Source: Devosia beringensis (lineage in GTDB: Bacteria > Pseudomonadota > Alphaproteobacteria > Rhizobiales > Devosiaceae). Taken from it: a stretch of DNA of 64,000 nucleotides. The notes under the pieces are model-generated. The model was not told the DNA's origin. It saw only the letters and a program-made list of their open reading frames with translations, and searched no databases. Below are positions 1 through 8,936 of the stretch, piece by piece. The stretch spans positions 744,001 through 808,000 of the forward strand of contig NZ_CP045422.1 in the NCBI RefSeq assembly GCF_014926585.1. The letters run 5' to 3'. The stretch's first letter is position 1; each line of letters begins with the position of its first letter. Both the position numbers and the translations under genes were made by a program.

Positions 1-902
1 GGCGGCTGACCAAGCGCAACAAGATCGTGCTGTCGGGCGGGCTGCACCCGCATTACCGCGACGTGGTGAAGGCCTATCTCAAGGACGATGCCGATCTCGA
101 ATGTCTCTCGGCTTCACCGGAAGGCCAGGGCGACATTCTCGACCATATCGACGAGCAGACCGCCGCCATCGTGGTGCAGACGCCGGACTTCTACGGCCAT
201 CTGCGCAATATCAAGAAGGCCGCTGACGCCGCCCATGCCAAGGGCGCGCTGCTGATCGTGGTGATTACCGAGGTCGTCTCGCTTGGCCTGCTCGAAGCCC
301 CCGGCGCCCTGGGCGCCGATATCGTGGTGGCCGAGGGCCAGTCGATCGGCAATGCACTCAACTTTGGCGGCCCCTATCTGGGCCTCCTCGCCACGCGCAA
401 GGAATTCATCCGGCAGATGCCTGGCCGCATCTGCGGCGAGACGGTGGATGCCGAGGGCCAGCGCGGCTTCGTGCTGACGCTGTCGACCCGCGAGCAGCAT
501 ATCCGCCGCGAGAAGGCGACCAGCAATATCTGCACCAATTCGGGGCTCTGTGCGCTGGCCTTCTCGATCCATATGGCGCTGCTGGGCGAAGCTGGCTTCA
601 CCCGGCTGGCCCGGCTCAACCACGCCAATGCCTGCAAGCTGGCCGATGCGCTGGCAGCGGTGCCCGGCGTCGAGGTGCTCAACAAGACCTTCTTCAACGA
701 GATGACCATCCGTACCAGCAAGCCGGCTGCGGCACTGATCGAAGCCTTGGCCAAACGCGGCATTCTGGGCGGTGTCCCGGTCAGCCGGCTGGAGCCGACC
801 GATGCCAGCGTCAACAACCTGATCGTGCTGGCGGCCACCGAACTGACGACCGAGACTGACATCGCCGCGCTCTGCGCCGCCCTGACGGAGGAACTGGCAT
901 GA
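1..902 (+). CDS. gcvPA: Glycine dehydrogenase (decarboxylating) subunit 1, 5'-truncated by window
   Basis: N-terminal half of the two-subunit P-protein of the glycine cleavage system, which decarboxylates glycine with PLP and passes the aminomethyl group to GcvH. The reading frame is open from the first bases of the window, so the true start lies upstream; about 300 C-terminal residues are visible of the roughly 450 usual for the family. The frame includes the conserved stretch NFGGPYLGLLATRKEF and the CGETVD and REQHIRREKATSNICTNS segments typical of GcvPA. Its stop overlaps the gcvPB start (ATGA), indicating translational coupling. Confidence 0.95.
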   Translation, partial: RLTKRNKIVLSGGLHPHYRDVVKAYLKDDADLECLSASPEGQGDILDHIDEQTAAIVVQTPDFYGHLRNIKKAADAAHAKGALLIVVITEVVSLGLLEAPGALGADIVVAEGQSIGNALNFGGPYLGLLATRKEFIRQMPGRICGETVDAEGQRGFVLTLSTREQHIRREKATSNICTNSGLCALAFSIHMALLGEAGFTRLARLNHANACKLADALAAVPGVEVLNKTFFNEMTIRTSKPAAALIEALAKRGILGGVPVSRLEPTDASVNNLIVLAATELTTETDIAALCAALTEELA

Positions 903-2446
903 GCATGAACAATCAAGGCCGCCCTACCGGCACCGGCACTTCGGGCTTTGCCTCCACCTCGGGCTCGTCGCTGCTGCCCAATGAACCGCTGCTGTTCGAG
1001 ATCGGCGATACCGAGCATTCCGGTGTCGACCTGCCGGATGCAGAGATCAGCAATGACCGCCTGGGTGGCTTCGAGCGCAAGATGCCGCTCGATCTGGCCG
1101 GTCTGACCGAGCCGGAGGCGATGCGCCACTATGTGCGCCTCAGCCGCCTCAACCACTCGATCGATTCCGGCATGTATCCGCTGGGCTCGTGCACGATGAA
1201 GCACAATCCGCGCCTCAACGAGAAGATGGCCCGCCTGCCCGGCTTTGCCGATATCCACCCGCTGCAGCCGGTCTCGACCGTGCAGGGCGCGCTCAAGCTG
1301 ATGAACGAGCTCAGCCACTGGCTGATGACGCTGACCAATACCTCGGCCGTGGCGCTCACGCCCAAGGCCGGTGCACATGGCGAGCTGCTGGGCATGATGG
1401 CGATCAAGGCGGCGCAGGAAGCCGCCGGTCAGGCGCACCGGACCATCGTGCTGGTGCCCGAAAGCGCGCATGGCACCAATCCGGCGACGGCAGCGTTCCT
1501 GGGCTATTCGGTCAAGTCGATCCCGGCCCGCGCCGATGGCACGGTCGACGTGCAGGCGGTCAAGGATGCGCTGTCGCCTGAAGTCGCGGCGATCATGCTG
1601 ACCAATCCCAATACCTGCGGGCTCTTTGAACCTCAGGTCATCGAGATCGCCAAAGCCGTGCATGATGCCGGGGCCTTCTTCTATTGCGATGGCGCCAATT
1701 TCAACGCCATCATGGGCGTGGTGCGGCCGGGCGATCTGGGCATCGACGCCATGCACATCAACCTGCACAAGACCTTCTCGACGCCGCATGGCGGCGGCGG
1801 GCCGGGCGCCGGTCCCGTAGTGCTGTCGGCAGCGCTGGCGCCATTTGCGCCCGTGCCCTTCGTCCGCAAAGGCGCGGACGGGCTGGAACTGGTCGAGCAT
1901 AACGAGGGCGAGGCGCTGGGGCGCATCACCGCCTTCCAGGGCCAGATGGGCATGTATGTCCGCGCCCTGACCTATATGCTCAGCCATGGCGGCGACGGGC
2001 TGGCCCAGGCGGCGCAGGATGCCGTGCTCAACGCCAACTATATCAAGGCGCGGCTGGGCCATGTGTTCTCGGTGCCGTTCCCCGATTACCCGACCATGCA
2101 TGAGGCGCTGTTCGATGACAGCTTCCTTGCCGGCACCGGCGTCACCACGCTCGATTTCGCCAAGGCGCTGATCGACGAGGGCTTCCACCCGATGACCATG
2201 TATTTCCCGCTGGTGGTGCATGGGGCCATGCTGATCGAGCCGACCGAGAGCGAGAGCAAGCAGACGCTGGACCGCTTCTGCGACGTGATGGAAGAGCTGG
2301 CGCTGGACGCCAAGGCGGGCAATGCCACGCGCTTTACCGCTGCGCCGCTGTATGCCCCGCGCCGCCGTCTCGACGAGACACGGGCGGCCCGCTCGCCAAT
2401 CCTGAAATGGGAACGGCCGGTCGAAACGCTGAAGGCCGCGGAATAA
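899..2446 (+). CDS. gcvPB: Glycine dehydrogenase (decarboxylating) subunit 2
   Basis: The PLP-binding half of the split P-protein, 515 residues, complete. Visible family marks are GSCTMKHNPR near the N terminus and NLHKTFSTPHGGGGPGAG around residues 285-300, whose lysine forms the Schiff base with PLP. It starts four bases before the gcvPA stop and so is translated with it. A strong hairpin follows directly, so gcvPB is the last gene of the glycine cleavage operon. Confidence 0.97.
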   Translation: MSMNNQGRPTGTGTSGFASTSGSSLLPNEPLLFEIGDTEHSGVDLPDAEISNDRLGGFERKMPLDLAGLTEPEAMRHYVRLSRLNHSIDSGMYPLGSCTMKHNPRLNEKMARLPGFADIHPLQPVSTVQGALKLMNELSHWLMTLTNTSAVALTPKAGAHGELLGMMAIKAAQEAAGQAHRTIVLVPESAHGTNPATAAFLGYSVKSIPARADGTVDVQAVKDALSPEVAAIMLTNPNTCGLFEPQVIEIAKAVHDAGAFFYCDGANFNAIMGVVRPGDLGIDAMHINLHKTFSTPHGGGGPGAGPVVLSAALAPFAPVPFVRKGADGLELVEHNEGEALGRITAFQGQMGMYVRALTYMLSHGGDGLAQAAQDAVLNANYIKARLGHVFSVPFPDYPTMHEALFDDSFLAGTGVTTLDFAKALIDEGFHPMTMYFPLVVHGAMLIEPTESESKQTLDRFCDVMEELALDAKAGNATRFTAAPLYAPRRRLDETRAARSPILKWERPVETLKAAE

Positions 2447-2449
2447 AGC

Positions 2450-2487
2450 AAAGGGCCCGTAGAGCGATCCACGGGCCCTTGTTCAAA
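2450..2487. terminator. Bidirectional hairpin terminator between convergent genes
   Basis: A perfect 10-bp inverted repeat (AAGGGCCCGT at 2451-2460, ACGGGCCCTT at 2471-2480) with a 10-base loop lies between gcvPB and the convergent lipoprotein gene. It is flanked by A-rich bases on the left and TTGTT on the right, so it could end transcripts from both sides. Confidence 0.75.
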
Positions 2488-2503
2488 CTAAAATGGCGCC
2501 GCG

Positions 2504-3091
2504 TTAGTTGCGGGTGTCGAAGCCGACCCAGATGACGATGTCCTCGCCGCCCAGATAGGGGATGGCGACATTGTCGACGACCTGGACGAACTCGGCCGAA
2601 CGGGCCGGTGCCACGACCGGCACGGCCACGGTGTATTTTTCGGAATAGACGGCCTGGCCGTCACGCTCGACGGCAAAGCGGATCGGGGCATTGACCGAGC
2701 TCTGATTGCCTTGGGGGCCGAGCAGCACCCGCCCGGTGACGCCCATATTGACGGTGATCAGCCCGTTGGAGACCACGCAATTGCGCGTCGTTTCGTCGAT
2801 CACGCCCTGATATTGCAGCGCGCGGGCATCGCCCGTCTTGCCGCTACCGTAGTAGAACATGGCTTCGCTGCCCGGACGCACGCGGATCGGCGGGCACTGG
2901 GTGGCAATGGCCGGCAGAGCATTGGTCTGGGCCGCGGCGACCGCGGCGGGGGTCGGGGTGGCGTTCTGCAGGGTCTGGGTCTGGGTGGCATTACCGCCGC
3001 CAAACATGCCGCCCATCGAGCAGCCGGCCAGAACGGTCGCGGCAGCGGCGGCGGCAGACAAACGCAGGGCCAGGGGCGTGAAAAGGGTCAT
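2504..3091 (-). CDS. Putative lipoprotein, unknown function
   Basis: A 195-residue exported protein. It begins with a signal sequence ending in a lipobox LAGC at about residues 22-25, so it should be lipidated and anchored in a membrane. A low-complexity Gly/Thr/Gln/Ala linker follows, then a conserved-looking C-terminal domain with two cysteines. I chose the ATG at 3091 because AGGAG sits 8 bases ahead of it and it puts the signal peptide at the N terminus; an upstream in-frame start would add 14 residues and spoil it. It lies 22 bp behind the peroxiredoxin gene on the same strand. I do not recognise a named family. Confidence 0.8.
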   Translation of the reverse strand: MTLFTPLALRLSAAAAAATVLAGCSMGGMFGGGNATQTQTLQNATPTPAAVAAAQTNALPAIATQCPPIRVRPGSEAMFYYGSGKTGDARALQYQGVIDETTRNCVVSNGLITVNMGVTGRVLLGPQGNQSSVNAPIRFAVERDGQAVYSEKYTVAVPVVAPARSAEFVQVVDNVAIPYLGGEDIVIWVGFDTRN

Positions 3092-3113
3092 CGGCAAGTC
3101 TCCTGACGCAATA

Positions 3114-3608
3114 CTAGCTGTTGGCGGCTTCAAGGGCCATCAGAATAGCGGGTGCCCCGCTGGCACCGACGCCAGGACCATCCTCGACAAACACATCCTG
3201 CACCACGCCATCGCGGATCAGCACGGCAGAGCGCGCAAAGCGCGGCCCCATGCCGGCGACCGTCAGGTCGAGCTGCAGGCCGAAGGCCTTGGCCATGGCG
3301 CCATTGCCATCGGCGAGGAAATCGATGTGACCCAGGGCGCCGGTATTCTCGGCCCAGGCCTTCATGACGTGGTGATCGTTGACCGAGGCGCAGACGATGC
3401 GCGTGACGCCGGCAGTCCTGAGTTTGGCCTCATTGGCCAGAAAGCCGGGCAAATGGTTGACATGGCAGGTGGGGGTGAAGGCGCCCGGCACGGTGAACAG
3501 CACGACCAGCCCCTGCCCCAGCACGTCGGTCGTGGTGGTGTCGGCAATGCCGTCGGCGTTGACGAGCTTGGTGGGGACGGACGGAAGTGCACTGCCGCGT
3601 TCAATCAT
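3114..3608 (-). CDS. Peroxiredoxin (Prx5/AhpE-like, redoxin family)
   Basis: A 164-residue thiol peroxidase of the Prx5 group that reduces H2O2 and organic hydroperoxides, usually using glutathione or glutaredoxin. The peroxidatic cysteine is in PGAFTPTCH at about residues 41-49, and the conserved arginine lies in the GPRFARSA segment. Length and motifs fit the family. It is probably cytosolic, as there is no signal peptide, and it is followed closely by the lipoprotein gene. Confidence 0.92.
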   Translation of the reverse strand: MIERGSALPSVPTKLVNADGIADTTTTDVLGQGLVVLFTVPGAFTPTCHVNHLPGFLANEAKLRTAGVTRIVCASVNDHHVMKAWAENTGALGHIDFLADGNGAMAKAFGLQLDLTVAGMGPRFARSAVLIRDGVVQDVFVEDGPGVGASGAPAILMALEAANS

Positions 3609-3730
3609 AATTCGATAGCCCCGTGGATTGGGCCGCCCGCAGGCAGCGCTTCGCCTTGCTCAACATGTGTCCGGAATATGCGGCTTTGCTTCCGCAGACA
3701 AGGCCCTGCCGGCCTTTCCCCGTGCACTCT

Positions 3731-4543
3731 CTAGTCGGTTGGCGTTACCGTGACGGCGCGGTCGATTTCAAAGGCGCCGTGGTCCGTCATGAAGGTGAGT
3801 TCAACCGGCTGGTCCGCCAGATCGGTCTCGTCGACCTGCCCCAGAACCGGGATGAGTACTAGGTTTGGTTCCGGGCTTTTTTGCGGCGCGCCAAACAGGG
3901 GCAGCCCGCTGGCTGTGGCGGCAATCAGCGAGGTCGGATCGAGGGCGGGATCGCTGAGCGGTACCTCGAGCATGCCGGAGGCGGCGTCGTAGACGACTGT
4001 GCCAATGGGCGTGGTTGAATGATCCCAGTCGATGGGTGTGAGTGCCACGGCCTGGCGCAGGCGCAGGCCATTGGCGCGGTCGGGCGTGGCTTCTGCCAAG
4101 GCCAGGGAGAACCGCACCTGGGCCGGCACGCAGATGTCCGAACAGATGCCCAGCACCGCCGTCATGTCGGCATGCGGGGCATGGGGCGACACCGTCACCG
4201 CGATGGGCAAGACGGTGGGCCCATAATAGACGTAGTCGGCATAGCCATTGGTGGTGTCGAGCGTGGGATAGGGCCAGAGGATCTCGTGTGCGGTGACGGC
4301 CGACGCGCCGCCGAAATCGAGTTCGGTGGGCAGCCCGGTTTCGCCGGGCACGCGCCAATAGGTCTTGGTGCCGGCCGGCATGTCGATCTCAAGGCCGAGC
4401 AGCGTCGTGCCGTCGGGCTTGACCTCGCCGGTACTGATCAGCCGCAGCTTGACGCCAGGGGCCACCTCCTGCCACGGCGTTTCGCCCGCAAAGGCGGATT
4501 GGGTGAACAGCACTAGGGCAAGGACGAGCAAAATGGGACGCAT
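3731..4543 (-). CDS. DsbD alpha-domain-like periplasmic protein
   Basis: A 270-residue exported protein with a clean signal peptide (MRPILLVLALVLFTQSAFA). The body resembles the N-terminal periplasmic domain of DsbD/ScsB thiol-disulfide interchange proteins, with a CSDIC pair near residue 134 where the redox-active cysteines are expected. No transmembrane beta domain follows, so this is a stand-alone periplasmic domain. Its electron donor is not evident in the window; an unlinked CcdA/DsbD membrane protein would be needed. The family call rests on the cysteine motif and overall sequence character. Confidence 0.75.
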   Translation of the reverse strand: MRPILLVLALVLFTQSAFAGETPWQEVAPGVKLRLISTGEVKPDGTTLLGLEIDMPAGTKTYWRVPGETGLPTELDFGGASAVTAHEILWPYPTLDTTNGYADYVYYGPTVLPIAVTVSPHAPHADMTAVLGICSDICVPAQVRFSLALAEATPDRANGLRLRQAVALTPIDWDHSTTPIGTVVYDAASGMLEVPLSDPALDPTSLIAATASGLPLFGAPQKSPEPNLVLIPVLGQVDETDLADQPVELTFMTDHGAFEIDRAVTVTPTD

Positions 4544-4637
4544 GGCACTGCCAATAGCGCAGGAGAAGGTGAAGAAACAGCTGCGCAGCCATCATGCCTT
4601 CGTGAAGGCGACCTCGCGCCATCAGCCAATGAGGAAC

Positions 4638-4665
4638 TTGGCAGCGGCGGCACAAGTGCTAGACT
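4638..4665 (+). promoter_or_regulatory. Candidate promoter of yqgE with a very short leader
   Basis: TTGGCA (4638-4643) and TAGACT (4660-4665) are spaced 16 bp and lie just before the yqgE ATG at 4672. Transcription would start at or within a few bases of the ATG, and no Shine-Dalgarno is present ahead of it. This is inferred from consensus resemblance only. Confidence 0.35.
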
Positions 4666-4671
4666 GCCCCC

Positions 4672-5247
4672 ATGAACACGCTCGAAGGACAATTCCTGGT
4701 CGCCATGCCCGACATGGATGATGAACGCTTCGCCGAAAGCGTCATCCTGGTGGTTGGCCATGGCGGCGAAGGCGCGGTGGGTCTTGTGGTCAACCATGAG
4801 CTCGAAGAATTGCGCTTTGCCGACATTATCGACGAGCTCGACCTGGGCGATCCTGACAGCGTCATTCGCCTGCCCGACGAAATCCGGCAGCGTGCCGTGA
4901 TGCGCGGCGGACCGGTCGAGCGGGGCCGCGGCTTCGTGCTGCATTCGCAGGACTATCACAGCGGCAACAGCTATCGCGTGGCCGAAGGCACCAGCCTGAC
5001 GGCAACGCTGGACGTGCTCAAGGCCATGGCTTTCGGTCCGGCCCCCAAGGCGTCCCTGTTCGCGCTGGGCTGCTGCGGCTGGGGCGCCGGCCAGCTGGAA
5101 GACGAGATCGCCCGCAATGGCTGGCTCACCGCACCCTTCTCGCGCACGCTGGTATTCGATACGCCGGTCAAGGACCGCTATGCGGCGGCCCTGGCCAGCC
5201 TGCATATCACACGGGCCACGCTCAGCCCGGATGCCGGGCACGCCTAG
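4672..5247 (+). CDS. YqgE/AlgH family protein (UPF0301)
   Basis: A 191-residue cytosolic protein of the YqgE/AlgH family, whose biochemical role is unsettled. The family signature is visible from the N terminus: LEGQFLVAMPDMDDERFAESVI, then GHGGEGAVGLVVNHELEEL, and later GGPVERGRGFVLHS and LGCCGWGAGQLEDEIARNGW. Length is standard. It stands alone, divergent from the DsbD-like gene and convergent with the GGDEF-EAL gene. Confidence 0.93.
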   Translation: MNTLEGQFLVAMPDMDDERFAESVILVVGHGGEGAVGLVVNHELEELRFADIIDELDLGDPDSVIRLPDEIRQRAVMRGGPVERGRGFVLHSQDYHSGNSYRVAEGTSLTATLDVLKAMAFGPAPKASLFALGCCGWGAGQLEDEIARNGWLTAPFSRTLVFDTPVKDRYAAALASLHITRATLSPDAGHA

Positions 5248-5267
5248 CGCGCCTTGCGCAGGACGGC

Positions 5268-8147
5268 CTAGCGCTTGAGCTGGAAGGCCAGCTGCTTGCC
5301 GAATTCGGTACCCGTCATGGCCGCGCCAAAGACGAAGCCCTGGGCATAGCGACAGTTCAGCGTGCGCAGGCGCTCCAGCTCGTCCTGGTTTTCAACACCC
5401 TCGGCGATCACCATCAGATCGAGATCGCTGGCCAGCGTCACGATCGACTTGATGATCGGCACCTGGGTATGGGCGATGCCATGGCCCTCGCTCAGCCGCA
5501 CGAAGGGCTGGGGAATCTTGATGGTGTCGAAGGGGAAGCGGTGCAGATAGCTCAGTGAGGAATGGCCGGTGCCGAAGTCGTCGAGTGCCAGGCCAAGGCC
5601 GAGATTGCGCAAAGCCTGCAGCATATAGGCGGAATGTTCGGGATTGGTCATCACCTGGCTCTCGGTGATTTCGAGCTTGAGGTGGCGGGCCAGTTCCTTG
5701 TCCTGGCTGACCAGGCTGCGCATGTCGTTGAGCAGGGTCTCGGTGGCCAGCTGGGTGGGCGAGAGATTGACCGAGATAAAGAAGTCCTCGGGCAGGCCGA
5801 AGGCTGTCATCCAATCCTTGGCCTGGGCAGCCGATTGCTCGAATGCCAGCCGGCCGAGCTTTTCGATCTGGCCGGAGCGCTCAGCCAAAGGCACAAACTC
5901 GTCGGGGCTGACCGAGCCGCGGGTGGGATGGGTCCAGCGCATCAGCGCCTCGGCCCCGACCATCTGGTTGGTCTGGATATCCATTACCGGCTGGAACTGC
6001 ACATGCAGCTCGCCATGCTTCATGCCGCGCTCGAGATCTTCCTCGCTGGCGCGGTTATAGGCGGCAATCGAGCGCGCCGACGCGCGATAGGCCTCGATAC
6101 GGTCGCCGCCCAACCGCTTGGCGTAATACATGGCCAGCTCGGCATCACGCAGCACGTCGACGGCCTCGGCGGGGTTGCTGTCATAGATGGTGACGCCAAT
6201 CGAGGCAGTCAGCGTCAGGTCGCGGTCGCCGAAGTTGAACGGCGCCTTGAGTGCCTTGCGGATCTGCTCGGCCGTCTCGGCGATCTTGCCGGCGGCCTGC
6301 TCGGACGCCAGGATCACGGCGAACTGGTCGCCGGTAATGCGCGCCACCGTATCGAGCGGGCGCATGATGCGGGCAATACGCCGGGAAATGGCCAGCAGCA
6401 CCGAGTCGGCCGCAGCGTGGCCGATGCGCTCCTCGAGCTCCATGAAGCGGTCGATATCGATAAGGAAGACGGCTGGCTTGGTGCCACCGGGCTGGCGGGC
6501 GCGCAGCAAAGCGCGCTCCAGCCGATCAAGGAACAACTGACGATTGGGCAGGCCGGTCAGGCTGTCATGAACAGCATCGTGCAGCAGGCGCTCGCGCGCG
6601 GCGCGGTCTTCGGTGACATCCTGCAAGGTGCCGACAATGCGGTTGACCTGGCCGTCGCCGCCCAGCACCGGCTTCACCCGCATGCGGAAGGCGCGGTAAT
6701 TGCCGTCATGGCTGGCGATGCGCATGTCGGCGGACACCTTGCCGCGGCGCAGTTCGACCAGGGTATCGAAGGCGGTGCGGAAGCGATCGCGGTCATCGGG
6801 ATGGACGCGATCGAGCCAGAGCTTGATGGCGCCGCGCAGGGCGCCGCGCCGTTCACCCAGGCGCACGGCCAGTTCGTCGCTGACGGCGACGCGATCGCGC
6901 TCGATATTCCAGTCAAAGACGAAATCGCCCGAACCGGTTAGCGCCAAAGCGCGGCGTTCGACTTCCGACAGCGTGCCGATGCTGACCTGGCCCTCGGAAA
7001 AGGCGTGCTGGACTGCAGTGAAGCCGAGCAGCATGACGATCAGCACAAGGCCGCCGCCCACTGCCGGCTGAGCCACGTCGTTGGAGACCTGGCCGGACAC
7101 GACCAGCCAGGAATAGAACAGCCAGGCGATGACGATGATCCAGGTGGGTACCAGCAGCACGGCGCGGTCATAGCCGCGCAAGGCCAGTAGCAGGATCAGG
7201 AAAAAGCCCGAGAGGCCGAGCAGCGCCAACACCAGCCGGGCAATGGTCGCGGCGATGGCAGGCTCGAAAAAGGCAAAGCCGAAGAGGGCTAGGAACAGAG
7301 CCGCCAGCCCGAGCGCCAGATGGACGAAGCGCAGATGCCAGCGATGCAGATTGAGATAGATGAAGAGAAAGCCAGCCAGAGTGGTGGCTATACCCGCCTC
7401 GGCGGCGGCGCGCAGCGGCGGGACGCCGGTGGCCGAGAGACCCAGCAGGCGCCCCAGCACGCCGAAATCGATCAGCAGATAGATCAGCACCGCCCAGGCC
7501 ACGGCAGCGGTGGCGGGAAACACGCCGCGCCCCTTGACCACGAACATGATGGACAGGAATACCGAAGCCAGCGAGGCCACGCCCAGCACTACGCCGCGGA
7601 ACAGGGTGAAGGAGTTGACGTAGTCGCGATAGGCATTGGGCTGCCAGAGATAGAGCTCGGGCAGGCCGGCGCCGGTCAGTTCGGCGACAAAGGTGACGGT
7701 GGCGCCCGGATCAAGGGTGACCTCGAAGACGTCGGCCTCGGAATCGGTCAATCGTACCGGACGAATGCCGGCGCTGGGCGTCAGCGCGGTGATGCGATCG
7801 CTGCCCAGATCGGGCTGCACGATGCCCGAGCCGGGCAGACGATAGAACGGCGCCACCAGCAGTCGCTCGATCTGCTGGTCGCTGTCATTGCTCAGCGCAA
7901 ACAGGGCAAAGCCGGGATCGGTACCCTTTTCGGAAGCCAGCACCTCGATGCGCCGTATGATGCCGTCGGCGCCGGGAGCGGTGGACAGTTCGACGCGACC
8001 GCCGTCGCCGGGCCGTATCTCCAGCACTTGGGACAGGTTGACGGCGTTGACATCGTCGGGGACCGAGATGACTTCCAGGGCTTGGGCGGGAGCGAGAGAT
8101 GCCAGCACCAGGGCAAGACACATCGCGAGTGCATAAAAGTGACGCAT
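5268..8147 (-). CDS. Membrane-bound PAS-GGDEF-EAL cyclic-di-GMP signalling protein
   Basis: A 959-residue protein. Order: signal peptide (MRHFYALAMCLALVLASLAPAQA), a periplasmic sensor domain of about 155 residues, about seven transmembrane helices (residues roughly 185-390), a PAS/PAC segment ending in VGTLQDVTEDRAARERL, a GGDEF domain (HDSLTGLPNRQLFLDRL), and an EAL domain. The layout is like 7TMR-DISM receptors. The GGDEF active loop reads ITGDQFA instead of GGDEF, so cyclase activity is doubtful. The EAL domain keeps EALMRW, NLSP, LEITES, DDFGTGHSSL and EGVEN, but the usual KID reads KIP. I chose the ATG at 8147 because it begins a good signal peptide; an upstream in-frame start would bury it. 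Confidence 0.88.
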   Translation of the reverse strand: MRHFYALAMCLALVLASLAPAQALEVISVPDDVNAVNLSQVLEIRPGDGGRVELSTAPGADGIIRRIEVLASEKGTDPGFALFALSNDSDQQIERLLVAPFYRLPGSGIVQPDLGSDRITALTPSAGIRPVRLTDSEADVFEVTLDPGATVTFVAELTGAGLPELYLWQPNAYRDYVNSFTLFRGVVLGVASLASVFLSIMFVVKGRGVFPATAAVAWAVLIYLLIDFGVLGRLLGLSATGVPPLRAAAEAGIATTLAGFLFIYLNLHRWHLRFVHLALGLAALFLALFGFAFFEPAIAATIARLVLALLGLSGFFLILLLALRGYDRAVLLVPTWIIVIAWLFYSWLVVSGQVSNDVAQPAVGGGLVLIVMLLGFTAVQHAFSEGQVSIGTLSEVERRALALTGSGDFVFDWNIERDRVAVSDELAVRLGERRGALRGAIKLWLDRVHPDDRDRFRTAFDTLVELRRGKVSADMRIASHDGNYRAFRMRVKPVLGGDGQVNRIVGTLQDVTEDRAARERLLHDAVHDSLTGLPNRQLFLDRLERALLRARQPGGTKPAVFLIDIDRFMELEERIGHAAADSVLLAISRRIARIMRPLDTVARITGDQFAVILASEQAAGKIAETAEQIRKALKAPFNFGDRDLTLTASIGVTIYDSNPAEAVDVLRDAELAMYYAKRLGGDRIEAYRASARSIAAYNRASEEDLERGMKHGELHVQFQPVMDIQTNQMVGAEALMRWTHPTRGSVSPDEFVPLAERSGQIEKLGRLAFEQSAAQAKDWMTAFGLPEDFFISVNLSPTQLATETLLNDMRSLVSQDKELARHLKLEITESQVMTNPEHSAYMLQALRNLGLGLALDDFGTGHSSLSYLHRFPFDTIKIPQPFVRLSEGHGIAHTQVPIIKSIVTLASDLDLMVIAEGVENQDELERLRTLNCRYAQGFVFGAAMTGTEFGKQLAFQLKR

Positions 8148-8312
8148 CAAGGGCGAGTATATCCTGCGGTAGGCTTCATTGTGGCAGCGATCCGGCGACA
8201 CACCGAATATTGGCGCGGCACGGAACGGCGTCCTCTTGAGGGGAGCGCCCTTTGGTAGCGGGGTTTGATCCGAGCGACAAGCTTGGCGAACTGTTGCCAA
8301 AAAGGCACACAG

Positions 8313-8936
8313 CTAGACCACCCGTCTGGCAAAGCAGGCCAGCTCGTAGCGTTCGCGGTTGAGACCGAACAGGACATGGTCTTCCCAGCGGCCATTGATC
8401 TGCAGATATTTCTCCGCGAAGCCCTCTTCCACGAAGCCATTCTTTTCGAGCACCCGGCGCGAGGCCATGTTGCCGGGCAGGAAGGCGGCGTGGATGCGGT
8501 GCAGGTCGAGGGTGTCGAAAACGAAGGGCAGACAGGCCGCCACAGCCTCGGTCATCAGGCCCTTGCCGGCATATTGCTGGCCCATCCAGTAGCCCAGATT
8601 GACGAACTGGGCAGCGCGGCGGCGCACATTGGACAGGGTAATGCCGCCCACCAGCGTTTCGTCCCGGCCATCGGGCAGGAAAATGAACAGGGCATAGTCA
8701 GTGCCCTCCTCCGCCTCTTCGCGGGCGCGCTTGACCCGGCTGGTGAAGACGCGGCGCGCCAGGTCCGCCTCGGTCCAGCGCGGTTCGAAAGGCATAAGGA
8801 AGGCCCGGCTGGAGCGGCGCAGGGATTGCCATTGCTCATAGTCCGACAGCTGCGGCAGGCGCAGGTGCACGCCGGCGCCGCGCAGGCTGATCAGCGATGG
8901 CGGCGACGACCAGGGCCAGAGCACGGCTTTGGCCAT
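8313..8936 (-). CDS. GNAT acetyltransferase, RimJ-like
   Basis: A 207-residue GNAT-family N-acetyltransferase most like RimJ/RimL ribosomal-protein alanine acetyltransferases. Seen: HLRLPQLSDYEQW at the N terminus, LGYWMGQQYAGKGLMTEAV as the acetyl-CoA pyrophosphate-binding segment, and a C-terminal NMASRRVLEKNGFVEEG. It starts immediately after the stop of the M16 peptidase gene, so it is very likely cotranscribed and coupled with it. The substrate is not known from sequence. Confidence 0.88.
   Translation of the reverse strand: MAKAVLWPWSSPPSLISLRGAGVHLRLPQLSDYEQWQSLRRSSRAFLMPFEPRWTEADLARRVFTSRVKRAREEAEEGTDYALFIFLPDGRDETLVGGITLSNVRRRAAQFVNLGYWMGQQYAGKGLMTEAVAACLPFVFDTLDLHRIHAAFLPGNMASRRVLEKNGFVEEGFAEKYLQINGRWEDHVLFGLNRERYELACFARRVV

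Noticed and set aside
374-2221. Long open frame on the minus strand opposite gcvPA/gcvPB
   Set aside because: Antisense shadow typical of GC-rich coding DNA; the plus strand encodes recognisable GcvP subunits with intact motifs.
5562-6941. 459-codon plus-strand frame within the GGDEF-EAL gene
   Set aside because: Composition is that of a reverse-complement shadow; the minus strand carries clear GGDEF and EAL motifs.
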